Shown: positions 25,336 to 34,813, counted from the first letter of the stretch. The stretch: 64,000 bases of DNA from Streptomyces sp. BA2 (GCF_009769735.1 NZ_WSRO01000002.1:496001-560000), one strand, 5' to 3'. Numbers and translations are program-made. The notes: generated by a model not told the origin, from the sequence alone.

Positions 25336-27463
25336 CCGTGGCTCCTCCCGCGTCCAGGACACGGTCGGGACGGATGGGCAGGTGGCGGTGGCGTACGCCG
25401 GCCGCGTGCCAGACCGCGTTGGCGATGGCCGCGGCGGCCCCCACGATGCCGATCTCGCCGATGCCCTTGATGCCGACCGGGTCGTCCGCGTCCGTGTCCT
25501 CGACCCAGTCCGCCTCGATGACCGGTACGTCGGCGTTGGCGGCGAAGTGGTAGCCCGCGAAGTCGGCGCCGACGTGGCCGCCCGTCGCCTGGTCGCGGTG
25601 GGCCTCCTCGTGCAGGGCCATGGAAAGGCCCCAGGTCATGCCGCCGACGAACTGGCTGCGCGCGGTGAGCGGGTTGATGATGCGGCCCGCAGCGAAGATG
25701 CCGAGCATGCGGCGCACCCGCACCTCACCTGTGGTGACGTCGACGGCGACCTCGGCGAACTGCGCGCCGAAGGAGTGCCGTTCCTTCTGCTCGAGGGCCC
25801 CGACGGCCGCGCTGGTGTCGGAGCGCACGGTGATGCCCTGCGGCGGGATGTCGCCGCCCAGGGCCAGTTGCTCCCGCAGGTCGGCCACCGCCGTGCGGAC
25901 GGCCCAGCCCCAGGAGCGGGTGCCCATCGAACCGCCGGAGATCGCCGCCGGGCCGAAGTCGCTGTCGCCGATGCGCACACGGACGCGGTCCTGGGGGACC
26001 TCGAGGGCTTCCGCGGCGATCAGGGTCAGTGCGGTACGTGCGCCCGTGCCGACGTCCGCCGCGTTGATCCGCACCGTGAAGGTGCCGTCGGCCTCCGCCG
26101 TCACGGCCGCCGTGGACGGCATGACGATCACCGGGAAGGAAGCCGCCGCCGTGCCGGTGCCGAGCAGCCAGCGCCCCTCGCGCCGCAGCCCGGGACGCGG
26201 ATCCCGGTCCGCCCAGCCGAACCTGCGGGCGCCCTCCTGGAAGGCGGACAGCAGATTGCGGCTGGCGAACGGCAGCCCGGAGACGGGGCCGACGTCCGGT
26301 TCGTTGCGGGCACGCAGGGCGATCGGGTCCACGCCGCACCGCTCGGCGAGTTCGTCGAGCGCGGACTCCAGGGCGAAAGAGCCCGGAGCCTCGCCGGGCG
26401 CGCGCATGTAGGTCGGCGTCGGCACGTCGAGGCGCACCACGCGGTTGACGCTGCGGTGGGCGTCGGCGGCGTACATCGGACGCCCGAACCCGGCGCTCCC
26501 CTCGACGAATTCGTGGACCGTCGACGTGAGGCTGTGCGCCTGGTGGTCGACGGCGCGCAGCCGCCCGTCGGCGTCGGCGCCGAGCCTCACTCGCTGGGCG
26601 GTGGGGCTGCGGTAGCCGGTGAGCGAGAACAGCTGGCGACGGCTGAGGACGACCCGGACCGGGCGGTCGAGCTGTGTCGCCGCCATCACGGCGAGGATCT
26701 GGTGCACGCGTACGCCCTTGGATCCGAAGGCGCCGCCGACGTGTTCGGACCGTACCCGGACCGATGCCGGGTCGAGCGAGAACAGCTTCGACAGCTCGTC
26801 CGCGACCCAGGTGCTGCCCTGGTTGGAGTCGACGACTTCGAGGCGGCCGTTGTCCCAGCGCGCCATCGCCGCGTGCGGTTCCATCGAGCCGTGGTGCTCT
26901 TCGGGTGTGGTGTACTCCTCGTCCACCACGTGGGAGGACGCGGCGAGTTCGGCCTCCAGGTCACCCTTCTCCATCAGATGGCCGTCGCCGTCGGGGGTGT
27001 AGGTGCCAGGGTGCGCGGCGGAGAACGCGACGTCGTGCGGCTCCTCCTCGTACCGCACCACCAGCGCCTCGGCGGCCTCTCGCGCCTGCTCCGAGGTCTC
27101 GGCGACGACCATCGCCACCGGCCAGCCGACGAAGGGCACCCGGTCGTGCTGGAAGACCTCGACCATCGGGTCGGGCGGGCCGAGCATGCTGATGTAGTCG
27201 CTGTCGACGCGCGGCGCATTCCCGTGGTGCAGGACGGCCAGGACACCGGGCATCTGGCGGACAGGATCCGACTCGACCGAGAGGACCCGCCCGCGCGCGA
27301 TCGTGGACAACACCAGCCAGCCGTGGGCGAGTTCGGCGAAGGGGATCTCTCCCGCGTACCGGGCAGCGCCGGTGACCTTGTCCAGGCCCTCCACACGGGT
27401 GAACGAAGCGCCGACGGCGCTCGACGCCGCGGTGGACGTGGTCGTCGCGGACTGCGCCGTCAT
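25328..27463 (-). CDS. Molybdopterin-binding subunit of a PaoC/YagR-like aldehyde/xanthine dehydrogenase
   Basis: 711 aa. The N-terminal aldehyde-oxidase a/b hammerhead domain (VTGAARYAGEIPFAELAHGWLV) is followed by the Mo-binding domain: VGGAFGSKGVRVHQILAVMAATQLDRPV, APGEAPGSFALESALDELA, DVGTGARTALTLIAAEAL, and GIKGIGEIGIVGAAAAIANAV with Glu670 as the likely catalytic base. The last motif resembles YagR/PaoC rather than classical xanthine dehydrogenases. It overlaps the FAD gene by 4 bp (ATGA). Confidence 0.9.
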   Translation of the reverse strand: MTAQSATTTSTAASSAVGASFTRVEGLDKVTGAARYAGEIPFAELAHGWLVLSTIARGRVLSVESDPVRQMPGVLAVLHHGNAPRVDSDYISMLGPPDPMVEVFQHDRVPFVGWPVAMVVAETSEQAREAAEALVVRYEEEPHDVAFSAAHPGTYTPDGDGHLMEKGDLEAELAASSHVVDEEYTTPEEHHGSMEPHAAMARWDNGRLEVVDSNQGSTWVADELSKLFSLDPASVRVRSEHVGGAFGSKGVRVHQILAVMAATQLDRPVRVVLSRRQLFSLTGYRSPTAQRVRLGADADGRLRAVDHQAHSLTSTVHEFVEGSAGFGRPMYAADAHRSVNRVVRLDVPTPTYMRAPGEAPGSFALESALDELAERCGVDPIALRARNEPDVGPVSGLPFASRNLLSAFQEGARRFGWADRDPRPGLRREGRWLLGTGTAAASFPVIVMPSTAAVTAEADGTFTVRINAADVGTGARTALTLIAAEALEVPQDRVRVRIGDSDFGPAAISGGSMGTRSWGWAVRTAVADLREQLALGGDIPPQGITVRSDTSAAVGALEQKERHSFGAQFAEVAVDVTTGEVRVRRMLGIFAAGRIINPLTARSQFVGGMTWGLSMALHEEAHRDQATGGHVGADFAGYHFAANADVPVIEADWVEDTDADDPVGIKGIGEIGIVGAAAAIANAVWHAAGVRHRHLPIRPDRVLDAGGATGA

Positions 27464-28452
27464 CGGGCCACCTCCTCAGTGATCTCGGTCAGCAGGGCGA
27501 CGACGAGGTTGCGCATCAGCGTCACCTTGTAGCCGTTGTGGGGCAGCGTCTTCGCGGCGGCCAGTTCCGCGTCCGCGGCGGCGGCGAACGCTTCGGCGGT
27601 CGCGGGGCCTCCGGTCAGGACCCGCTCGGCCTCCCGGGCGCGCCACGGCCGGGACGCCACCGCGCCGAAGGCCAGGCGCACTTCGCGTACGACGCCGTCC
27701 TGGACGTCGATCGCCGCGGCGATCGAGCCGATCGCGAAGGCGTACGACGCGCGCTCGCGCACCTTGCGGTAGCGGGAGTGGGCGGCGACCGGGGCCGGCG
27801 GCAGGGTGATGCCGGTGATGAGGGCGCCGGACGGCAGCGCGGTCTCCAGGTGCGGGGTGCTGCCCACGGACAAGTAGAAGTCGGCGAGCGGGAGTTCGCC
27901 GGTGCCTTCCGCCGTCTCGTACGAGATGACGGCGTCGAAGGCGGCGAGCGCCACGCCCATGTCGGAGGGGTGGACGGCCACGCAGTGCTCGGTGGCGCCG
28001 AGGATGGCGTGGTTGTGGTGCTCGCCCTCGACGGCGGGGCAACCGGTGCCGGGTGCGCGTTTGTTGCAGGGTTTGGACAGGTCGGCGAAGTAGCCGCAGC
28101 GGGTGCGCTGGAGCAGGTTTCCGCCGACGGTGGCCATGTTGCGCAGCTGGCCCGACGCGCCGGCCAGGACGGCCTCCGTCAACGCCGGGTAGCGGCGCCG
28201 CACTTCAGGGTGGGCCGCGAGATCGCTGTTGGTGACGGTGGCGCCGATCCGCAGGCCACCGTCGTCCGTGACCTCGATGCGGTCGAGGGGCAACTCGCGT
28301 ACGTCGATGAGCAGTCCGGGCCGCTCCACGCCGGTCTTCATCAGGTCGACGAGGTTCGTACCGCCGCCAAGGACGCGTGCGTCGGGGTCGGTGCCGAGGA
28401 GCGCGACCGCGCCGGGGACGTCGGACGCCCGCTGATAGCCGAATTCCCTCAT
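27460..28452 (-). CDS. FAD-binding subunit with an extra Cys cluster (PaoB/YagS-like)
   Basis: 330-aa CO-dehydrogenase/xanthine-dehydrogenase FAD subunit: RVLGGGTNLVDLMKTGVERP binds FAD phosphate and GASGQLRNMATVGGNLLQRTRCGYF follows. Four Cys (QRTRC, KPC, GTGC and TEHC) sit in the insertion that carries a [4Fe-4S] cluster in E. coli PaoB; a plain xanthine dehydrogenase FAD subunit lacks it. This argues for an aldehyde oxidoreductase of the Pao type. The start overlaps the stop of the 2Fe-2S gene (ATGA). Confidence 0.9.
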   Translation of the reverse strand: MREFGYQRASDVPGAVALLGTDPDARVLGGGTNLVDLMKTGVERPGLLIDVRELPLDRIEVTDDGGLRIGATVTNSDLAAHPEVRRRYPALTEAVLAGASGQLRNMATVGGNLLQRTRCGYFADLSKPCNKRAPGTGCPAVEGEHHNHAILGATEHCVAVHPSDMGVALAAFDAVISYETAEGTGELPLADFYLSVGSTPHLETALPSGALITGITLPPAPVAAHSRYRKVRERASYAFAIGSIAAAIDVQDGVVREVRLAFGAVASRPWRAREAERVLTGGPATAEAFAAAADAELAAAKTLPHNGYKVTLMRNLVVALLTEITEEVAR

Positions 28453-29003
28453 GCCACGGCCTCCGCACCCTCGGTCTCGGCGGCTGCCGCCTGCGCGACC
28501 GCCTGGACGATCGACACATAGGCGCCGCAGCGGCACAGGTTGCCGCTCATGCGCTCCCGGATCTCGTCGGCGCTCAGCTCTGGAACGCCTGCCTCGGGCC
28601 GTACGTCGGTGGTGGCGGCGCTCGGCCAGCCCGCCGCGTGTTCCTCGATGACCGCGATGGCCGAACAGACCTGCCCAGGCGTGCAGTAGCCGCACTGGTA
28701 ACCGTCGAGGTCGAGGAACGCCTGCTGCACCGGGTGCAGTTGGCCTCCCTGCGCCACCCCTTCGATGGTGGTGATCTCGCGCCCCTCGGAGGCGACGGCG
28801 AGTTGCAGGCAGGAGACCGCGCGGCGTCCGTCGATCAGGACCGTGCAGGCACCGCACTGCCCTTGGTCGCAGCCCTTCTTGGTGCCGGTCAGATCGAGGC
28901 GCTCGCGCAGGGCGTCGAGCAGGGTGGTGCGGTGGTCGACGGGCAGCGAGTGCTTTTCGCCGTTGATGTTCAGCGTGATGGCGCTGGACGTCGATAGGGC
29001 CAC
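28449..29003 (-). CDS. (2Fe-2S)-binding subunit (PaoA/YagT-like)
   Basis: 184 aa. The plant-type ferredoxin domain has GCDQGQCGACTVLIDGRRAVSC, and the second helical [2Fe-2S] domain has YQCGYCTPGQVCSA and GNLCRCGAY. It passes electrons between the Mo and FAD subunits. Unlike E. coli PaoA no twin-Arg signal is seen, so a cytoplasmic enzyme is expected. GTG at 29003 with GAAGG 7 nt upstream. First gene of the four-gene operon, divergent from a TetR gene. Confidence 0.9.
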   Translation of the reverse strand: MALSTSSAITLNINGEKHSLPVDHRTTLLDALRERLDLTGTKKGCDQGQCGACTVLIDGRRAVSCLQLAVASEGREITTIEGVAQGGQLHPVQQAFLDLDGYQCGYCTPGQVCSAIAVIEEHAAGWPSAATTDVRPEAGVPELSADEIRERMSGNLCRCGAYVSIVQAVAQAAAAETEGAEAVA

Positions 29004-29026
29004 GATCAGCCTTCTTTCGCTTCTCT

Positions 29027-29055
29027 CAGCTCTTGTCAGCTTTTATCAGCTTGTG
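29027..29055 (-). promoter_or_regulatory. 10-bp-phased CAGCT direct repeats upstream of the Pao-like operon
   Basis: CAGCT occurs at 29027, 29037 and 29047 followed by a T-rich half, with TCACG one further turn on: three units of exactly one helical turn in the leader of the operon. It may be an activator site or a leader element; unassigned. Confidence 0.35.
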
Positions 29056-29153
29056 TCACGTAAAAGCGGGAGCGTCGCGCGGGGCGGTCCCGACGGAGGC
29101 TCCGGGGAGGTGGTGGCGCTGTGCGTAAGGGGGGTCTGCCGGTATGGTGACCC

Positions 29154-29206
29154 TAAGCGGACAGTTGTCCGTTAGCTTCAAAACTTAACGGACAGCTGTC
29201 CGCTTA
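29154..29206. promoter_or_regulatory. Two TetR-type operators
   Basis: CGGACAGTTGTCCG (29158-29171, one mismatch pair at the centre) and the perfect palindrome CGGACAGCTGTCCG (29189-29202) have centres 31 bp apart, about three helical turns, and share flanking TAA/TTA. They lie between the Pao-like operon and the TetR gene. The 150 bp between the operon start and these sites holds only the CAGCT repeats. Confidence 0.8.
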
Positions 29207-29245
29207 GCAAGAGTGGCCCGGCCGCGATTCTCGGGAGGAGGACGA

Positions 29246-29821
29246 GTGCATCAGAAGAAGGACGCACACCTGCGCTCGGACGCGCAACGGAATCGCGAGC
29301 GCATCCTGGAAGTGGCACTGGCCGAGTTGACACACTCGGCGGACGCCCCGCTCAGCGCGATCGCGAAGAAGGCGTGCGTCGGGCAAGGAACGTTCTACCG
29401 CAACTTCCCCAACCGCGAGGCCCTCGTCCTTGAGGTCTACCGCTACGAAGTGCAGCAGGTCGCCGACACCGCCTGCCAGCTCCTCCAGACCCGCGCGCCC
29501 GACCAGGCCCTGCGGGAGTGGATGGACCGCCTCGCGCAGTACGCCATGGCCAAGGCAGGCCTGGCCGACGCGATGCGCAAGGCCACCAGCACACTCGGCA
29601 CGCTGGCCGGAGTGGGCCACGGGCCCGTGACCTCGGCGGTCACGCTCCTCCTGAAGGCGAACGAGGAGGCGGGCACCATCCGCCCCGGCGTCACCCCCGA
29701 CGACTTCCTGCTCGCCATCGCGGGCCTCTGGCAGATCGACCCGCACGGCGACTGGCAGACACGCGCCGGACGGCTCCTGGACCTGGTCATGGACGGACTG
29801 CGCGCAGGAGCGCCCCGCTGA
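29246..29821 (+). CDS. TetR-family transcriptional regulator
   Basis: 191 aa. HTH at residues about 8-55: RSDAQRNRERILEVALAEL, DAPLSAIAKKACVGQGTFYRNFPNREAL. The C-terminal ligand domain (TetR_C of the SbtR-like type, HGPVTSAVTLLLKANEEAGTIR...DDFLLAIAGLWQ) suits a small effector. The GTG at 29246 follows GGGAGGAGGACGA; a GTG at 29213 lies right after the operators. It is expected to repress the divergent Pao-like operon and itself. Its last 35 bp overlap the convergent MFS gene. Confidence 0.92.
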   Translation: MHQKKDAHLRSDAQRNRERILEVALAELTHSADAPLSAIAKKACVGQGTFYRNFPNREALVLEVYRYEVQQVADTACQLLQTRAPDQALREWMDRLAQYAMAKAGLADAMRKATSTLGTLAGVGHGPVTSAVTLLLKANEEAGTIRPGVTPDDFLLAIAGLWQIDPHGDWQTRAGRLLDLVMDGLRAGAPR

Positions 29822-31280
29822 CACATGCCGCGGCCAGCAGGATACCGAAGGCGACCGTCAGGGCCGTGGTGTAGCCGTGCACGGAGGCCGCCGGCATGCC
29901 ATCCGTGGTGGACGCCAGGTACGAAGCGGTGGCGCTGGCCGCGACCGTGTTGAGCAAGGCGGTGCCGAGCGCGGCTCCCAGTTGCTGGGAGGCGTTGTAG
30001 GCCGCCGCCGCGGCTCCGATCTCGTGCGGTGGCATGTCCGCGGTGGCCAGGCTCGCGGTGGGAGGAAGCACGCAGCCGAGTCCGAGGCCGGTCAGGATCA
30101 GCGCCGGCACCAAGTACAGCGGAAGGACGCCCGTGCTCTGCGAGGTCAGGCGGGTCAGCAGGAACATCCCCGCCGCCGCGGCAAGCAGCCCCGGCACGAT
30201 CAGCGCGGCGGGCGCGACGCGTCCGTGGAGCTTCCCGGCGATCAGTGTCGCGCCGACCAGGGCGGCCACGGCGTTGATGATCAGCGTCAGGCCCGCCTCC
30301 ACGGGTGAGTAGCCGAGGACCGTCTGCGTGTAGTAGCTCATGAACAGGTAGAAGCCGAACATCGCGACGAACAGCAGAGTGATGGACGCGAACGCACCGG
30401 CGCGGGCGCGATGTACGAGCACGCGCATCGGAAACAGCGGTCGCGGCGCGCGGACCTCGACGGCGGCGAACGCGGCGAGCAGCAGAACACCACCCGCGAG
30501 CAGGGCGAGGACCCTCGGCGAATCCCACCCGAGCGGCTCGGCCTCGTTGAAGGCGTACACGATCGCGGCGAAGCCCGCGGCACTGAGCAGGGCGCCCGCC
30601 ACGTCGAGCCGTCCCCCGTCCCGGACCGGCCGGTCACGTGGCACGAACGTCGCGCCGAGCACGGCGAGCAGGGCGATGGGGACATTCACGTAGAGGCACC
30701 AGCGCCAGCCGGCGTACTCGGTCAGCAGTCCCCCGGCGACCAGCCCGACCGCCGACCCCGCGGCGCCCACGGCGGCGAACACGCCGAAGGCCCGGCCGCG
30801 TTCACCGGGCTCGGTGAAGGTGATCGTCAGCAAGGAAAGACCCGCGGGCGCGAGGAGGGCGGCGAACACTCCTTGCAGGGCTCGCGCCCCGAAGAGCATC
30901 TCGGGGTTCACGGCAGCGCCGCCGAGCGCGGACGCGGCGGCGAAACCGATCAGACCGATGAGGAACGTACGCCGGTGGCCGAGCGCGCCGCTGACCCGGC
31001 CGCCGATCAGCAGCAGCCCGCCGAAGGCCAGGGCGTACGCGGTGATCGCCCACTGCCGGCTCGCGTCGGACATGCCGAGTGCGCTCTGCGCGGAGGGGAG
31101 CGCGATGTTCACGATGGTGCCGTCGAGGACCACGAGGAGCTGGGCCGCGCTCACCGCGAGGAGCGTCCACCAGCGCCGCCGGGCGAGGTGGGGGGCGGGG
31201 CGGCCTGGCGCCGTGCCGTGGGTCTCTACAGCGTCGGCGCGCAGCTCCGCCCCGGACAGTTCGTTGTCTGCTGGATTCAT
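29787..31280 (-). CDS. DHA2-type MFS drug exporter (EmrB/QacA-like)
   Basis: 497 aa, 14 predicted membrane segments. LLAVSAAQLLVVLDGTIVNIALPSAQ is the DHA2 motif D1, GGRVSGALGHRRTFLIGL the A motif, and GAAGSAVGLVAGGLLTEYAGWRWCLYVNVPI the motif C region. A proton-driven multidrug exporter. The ATG at 31280 is in-frame before the first helix; the region upstream also reads open but is not protein-like. It overlaps the TetR gene tail-to-tail. Confidence 0.92.
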   Translation of the reverse strand: MNPADNELSGAELRADAVETHGTAPGRPAPHLARRRWWTLLAVSAAQLLVVLDGTIVNIALPSAQSALGMSDASRQWAITAYALAFGGLLLIGGRVSGALGHRRTFLIGLIGFAAASALGGAAVNPEMLFGARALQGVFAALLAPAGLSLLTITFTEPGERGRAFGVFAAVGAAGSAVGLVAGGLLTEYAGWRWCLYVNVPIALLAVLGATFVPRDRPVRDGGRLDVAGALLSAAGFAAIVYAFNEAEPLGWDSPRVLALLAGGVLLLAAFAAVEVRAPRPLFPMRVLVHRARAGAFASITLLFVAMFGFYLFMSYYTQTVLGYSPVEAGLTLIINAVAALVGATLIAGKLHGRVAPAALIVPGLLAAAAGMFLLTRLTSQSTGVLPLYLVPALILTGLGLGCVLPPTASLATADMPPHEIGAAAAAYNASQQLGAALGTALLNTVAASATASYLASTTDGMPAASVHGYTTALTVAFGILLAAACVSGALLRAVRP

Positions 31281-31422
31281 GACTTCAAGTGTTTCGTTGA
31301 AGTCGTCCCGGAGACTTCCGCCCGCTTCCGGTCGCAGCCTCGGGCGTATCACGCTGTGAACCCTCAAGCCCCGGTTGCACCCTGCCGTGACAGAATCCGG
31401 CCTGAACAGCGGCGATGAGGGT

Positions 31423-33729
31423 GTGAGCGCAGTGAGACGGCGGACCAGGACCGGCACATGGGACCGCTTCGTGGCATCGGACCCCGGGCTCCTGCGACTG
31501 ATGGCGGGGCTGCGGACGGTCGGCGCGATCGCGCTCACGCTCGTCGTCCTCGCGCTGCTCGGCACCGACGTCACGCACATGGTCGCGGGTGCCATGACCG
31601 CGATGGTGTCCACCTTCGCCATCAAGGAGAAGGAGGTGCGCGGCCAGGCGGTCACGCTCGCGCTCGGCCTGCCCATCGCGCTCACCGCGATCTCCCTGGG
31701 CGCGCTGCTGCACGACCAGGTCATCGCGGGGGACATCTTCTTCATCGCGCTGATCTTCGGAGCCGTCTACAGCCGCAGATTCGGCGACCGGGGGACGGCC
31801 CTCGGTCTGATCGGCTTTCAGGTCTACTTCGTCTCGCTGTTCGTGGGCGCCACCACGTCCGCCCTGCCGCACCTCTATCTGGCGCTGGCCATCGCCTCCG
31901 TGTGCAGCGCTGTCGTGCGGTTCGCAGTCGTGCCGGAGACTCCGGGGCGTGATCTGGGGCGGCTGCGCGTCGCCTTCCGAGCGCGTCTCGCGCAGCTGGT
32001 GGCCACGCAGATCGAGCTCCTTGACGCGGCGCCCGAGCAGTTGGAGAAGGTCCTCGCCGAGCTGCGGCGCGGCACGTCCCGGCTGCACGAGACTGCTCTG
32101 ATGATCCAGGGCCGCCTTGAGGAGGGCACCCCCGACGCGGCCACGGCGACGCTGGTCCAACGCCGCGTGGCGGACGCGGAGATCGCTGCCGAACGCCTCG
32201 GGGTACTCCTCCTGAACGCGCGCAGCGCCGAACGCGCGGACACCCTCACCCTGCACCTGCCGCACGCGCCCGTACCGGCGACCGGGACACGCATCCGCGC
32301 CGAGGACGACGCGACCGTCACCCTGCGCCGGGACCTGAACGCCCTGCACCTGCTGGTCGGCCGCCCGGTCGCCGACGACCGGGGCACGGGCCTCGCCCAC
32401 GTACGCAACCGGCTGCTCGGCTACCGCGACGAGGACAATCTCCCGCGGGCTTCGATGGCCGTCCAGGACGTGTTCCGCGGCATCGGTGAGGCGGCCCGAG
32501 CCGTCCTCGGCCTGCGGATCGCCCTCGACGGTCCCCAGGACGAGTCCGACGACTCACCGGCGACGACCCGCTCCCGCGAGGAGTTCGACGCCGAGGACAT
32601 CGCGATCGCCGGTGCCGAGGAGACCGCCGAACCCGATGAGGACGACCGCACGGGCCTTCGGCGCCCCACCACCAGGGCCGCGTTCCAGGTCTCGGTGGGC
32701 TCGACCCTGGCCATCATCGGCGGCGAGTTCCTCTCCACCCAGCGCTGGTACTGGGCGGTGCTCACCTGCTGGGTGGTGTTCCTCAACACCGCGTCCACGG
32801 GCGAGATCCTGGTCAAAGGCTACCGACGGCTCCTGGGCACGGTGCTCGGGGTGGTGGCCGGTGTGGCGCTCGCGGGCCTGGTCGGCAACCACACGTGGGT
32901 CGCGTTCGCGCTGGTCCTGCTCTTCATCTTCGCGATGTTCTTCACCGCTCCCCTGTCGTACGCGCTCATGTCCTTCTTCGTCACGGCGATGCTGGGCCTG
33001 CTCTACACGCTCCTGAACACCTACAGCCTCGCCGTGCTCTGGCTGCGCATCGAGGAGACGGCGCTCGGGGCCGCCTGCGGCATCATCGCGGCGGTCCTGG
33101 TGCTTCCGGTGCACACCGACCGCCGCACCGACGAGCTCCTGAACACGGTCCTGACCCGGCTCGCCGACGTCATCTCCGCTTCGGTCGAGCAGCTCAGCGG
33201 CGGCCCCGCGGCCGATCTCCTGGACAAGGCGCGGGACTTGGACACCGCGCTCGACGATCTGCGTGCGTCCATCCAGCCGTTGACGCACCCGATCACCCCG
33301 CTGCGCGGCCGCCGAAGGACCGCCCGCTATCTGGTGGCGCTCCTGGAGACCTGCGCCTACCACGCCCGTTCCCTGGCGGCCACGGCCGAGCTCGTGCCGT
33401 TCAGCAAGAACGTCGCGGCCGATCCGCGCCTTGAGCGGGCCGGTCTGCGCATCGCCCACAACATCGAGGTCATCGCCGGATACGTGGACGACGACAAGGC
33501 CACGGGCGAGGTCGAGTCGGGCGCGAGCATCGCCTCGATGCTGGAGGCCGAGGGGTCCGGAGCCCCGCGCTCGGGCACCGTCACCTACCGCGTGCTGCGC
33601 CATCTGCAACGTCTGGACGAGGGGGTGGTGGGTCTCGCGCGGCCTCTCGATGTGCCGGTCGCGGGCCGCGGACGCCCGGCGAGCAAGGCCCCTGCTACGG
33701 CTCGGCGTTGGGGACGCATGCCAGGATGA
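31423..33729 (+). CDS. FUSC family inner membrane protein (aromatic acid exporter-like)
   Basis: About 768 aa with two membrane blocks (residues about 20-160 and 430-570), each followed by a long helical cytoplasmic region, the FUSC/YccS arrangement. Signatures are GAMTAMVSTFAIKEKEVRGQAVTLALGLP and VLTCWVVFLNTASTGEILVKGYRRLLGTVLGVV. Relatives (AaeB, FusC) export aromatic acids or organic anions. Several GTG codons (31423, 31432) and a TTG at 31375 are possible starts. The kinase gene follows after 4 bp. Confidence 0.88.
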   Translation: MSAVRRRTRTGTWDRFVASDPGLLRLMAGLRTVGAIALTLVVLALLGTDVTHMVAGAMTAMVSTFAIKEKEVRGQAVTLALGLPIALTAISLGALLHDQVIAGDIFFIALIFGAVYSRRFGDRGTALGLIGFQVYFVSLFVGATTSALPHLYLALAIASVCSAVVRFAVVPETPGRDLGRLRVAFRARLAQLVATQIELLDAAPEQLEKVLAELRRGTSRLHETALMIQGRLEEGTPDAATATLVQRRVADAEIAAERLGVLLLNARSAERADTLTLHLPHAPVPATGTRIRAEDDATVTLRRDLNALHLLVGRPVADDRGTGLAHVRNRLLGYRDEDNLPRASMAVQDVFRGIGEAARAVLGLRIALDGPQDESDDSPATTRSREEFDAEDIAIAGAEETAEPDEDDRTGLRRPTTRAAFQVSVGSTLAIIGGEFLSTQRWYWAVLTCWVVFLNTASTGEILVKGYRRLLGTVLGVVAGVALAGLVGNHTWVAFALVLLFIFAMFFTAPLSYALMSFFVTAMLGLLYTLLNTYSLAVLWLRIEETALGAACGIIAAVLVLPVHTDRRTDELLNTVLTRLADVISASVEQLSGGPAADLLDKARDLDTALDDLRASIQPLTHPITPLRGRRRTARYLVALLETCAYHARSLAATAELVPFSKNVAADPRLERAGLRIAHNIEVIAGYVDDDKATGEVESGASIASMLEAEGSGAPRSGTVTYRVLRHLQRLDEGVVGLARPLDVPVAGRGRPASKAPATARRWGRMPG

Positions 33730-33733
33730 ACCA

Positions 33734-34813
33734 ATGATCGGGAAGCCCGGCGTCGACAGCGCGGACATCATCCGGCACGTCCGGGACGCCTACGGCCTGC
33801 ATATCGTCTGCGTCGGCCGTCTGGCGCTCGGCGCGGACGCCGACGCCGCCACCTTCCGCCTCGCCACGGACGGCGACGCGTACTTCCTGAAACTGCGGCG
33901 CGGGGCGACGGGCGGCGACAGGACGACCTGGCTGCAGAGCTACCTCGCCGGAGCCGAACCCGGAGCCGGTGTCGGGGTCGGTGTCGGAACCAGGTCCGGG
34001 GCCGCCCGCGTCATCGCGCCGCTGCCCGACCGCGACGGCCGTCTCTGCACGGCCCTCGACGGCTACGTCGCTTCCCTCTACCCCTTCGTCGAAGGCCGCA
34101 GCGGCTTCGAAGTGCGCCTGACACCGGACCAATGGAGTGAGCTGGGGACCTCCGTGCGCGCCCTGCACGAACTCCGTCCGCCGACGGCGCTGCGCTCGTC
34201 GATCCGGGTGGAGACGTACGGATCGGAGTGGCGCGACAAGGTGCGCCACTATCTCGCCCCTGACGCGGCAGAGCGTCTGCCTGACGTACCAGAGCGTCTG
34301 TCCGACGCCCCGGCACGGGAGTTGGCCGCCATCCTCAAGGCTCGCCGGCAGCAACTGTCCACCATCGTCGAGCGCGCCGAGCAGCTGGCGGCGGTGCTGC
34401 GCGGAAGGGACCAGGAGCTGGTCCTGTGCCACGGCGACCTGCACGCCGGCAATGTCATGGCCGCCGACGACGGCTCGCTGGTGGTGGTCGACTGGGACGA
34501 TCCCGTGCTGGCGCCGCGGGAGCGCGACCTGATGTTCGTCGGCGGCGGAGTGGGCGGGGTCTGGAACGAGCCGGCCGAGTCCGCAGCCTTCTACCGGGGT
34601 TACGGCACGGTGGAGATCGACGCGCGGACGCTCGCGTACTACCGGTGCGAGCGCATCGTTCAGGACATCGCCGAGTACTGCGACGAGCTCCTGCTCGGCG
34701 CACCGCACGGAGGCGATGACCGTGAGTTGAGCCTGCGGCGGTTCGCCGGCCAGTTCGAGCCGGACAACGTCGTCGACATCGCCGAGCGGACGTATGCGGC
34801 GCTCCGCGGCTGA
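33734..34813 (+). CDS. Aminoglycoside phosphotransferase-family kinase (APH(9)/spectinomycin phosphotransferase-like)
   Basis: 359-aa protein-kinase-like small-molecule kinase. AYFLKLRR supplies the N-lobe Lys, CHGDLHAGNVMA the catalytic Brenner loop (HGDxHxxN), and LVVVDWDDPVLAPRERDLMFV the Mg-binding DWD/DFG equivalent. The overall layout, including GGGVGGVW and the C-terminal FEPDNVVDIAERTY, resembles APH(9)-Ia-type proteins. A Gly-Val repeat (GVGVGVGT) sits in an N-lobe loop. Substrate is uncertain. It is probably co-transcribed with the FUSC exporter gene. Confidence 0.85.
   Translation: MIGKPGVDSADIIRHVRDAYGLHIVCVGRLALGADADAATFRLATDGDAYFLKLRRGATGGDRTTWLQSYLAGAEPGAGVGVGVGTRSGAARVIAPLPDRDGRLCTALDGYVASLYPFVEGRSGFEVRLTPDQWSELGTSVRALHELRPPTALRSSIRVETYGSEWRDKVRHYLAPDAAERLPDVPERLSDAPARELAAILKARRQQLSTIVERAEQLAAVLRGRDQELVLCHGDLHAGNVMAADDGSLVVVDWDDPVLAPRERDLMFVGGGVGGVWNEPAESAAFYRGYGTVEIDARTLAYYRCERIVQDIAEYCDELLLGAPHGGDDRELSLRRFAGQFEPDNVVDIAERTYAALRG

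Noticed and set aside
25196..27532. Long plus-strand open frame (778 codons)
   Set aside because: Antisense to the Mo-subunit gene, whose protein has full family motifs; the shadow has none.
33950..34000. Gly-Val repeat in the kinase gene as a frameshift or insertion
   Set aside because: The frame is continuous and kinase motifs on both sides are intact; it is a flexible loop.
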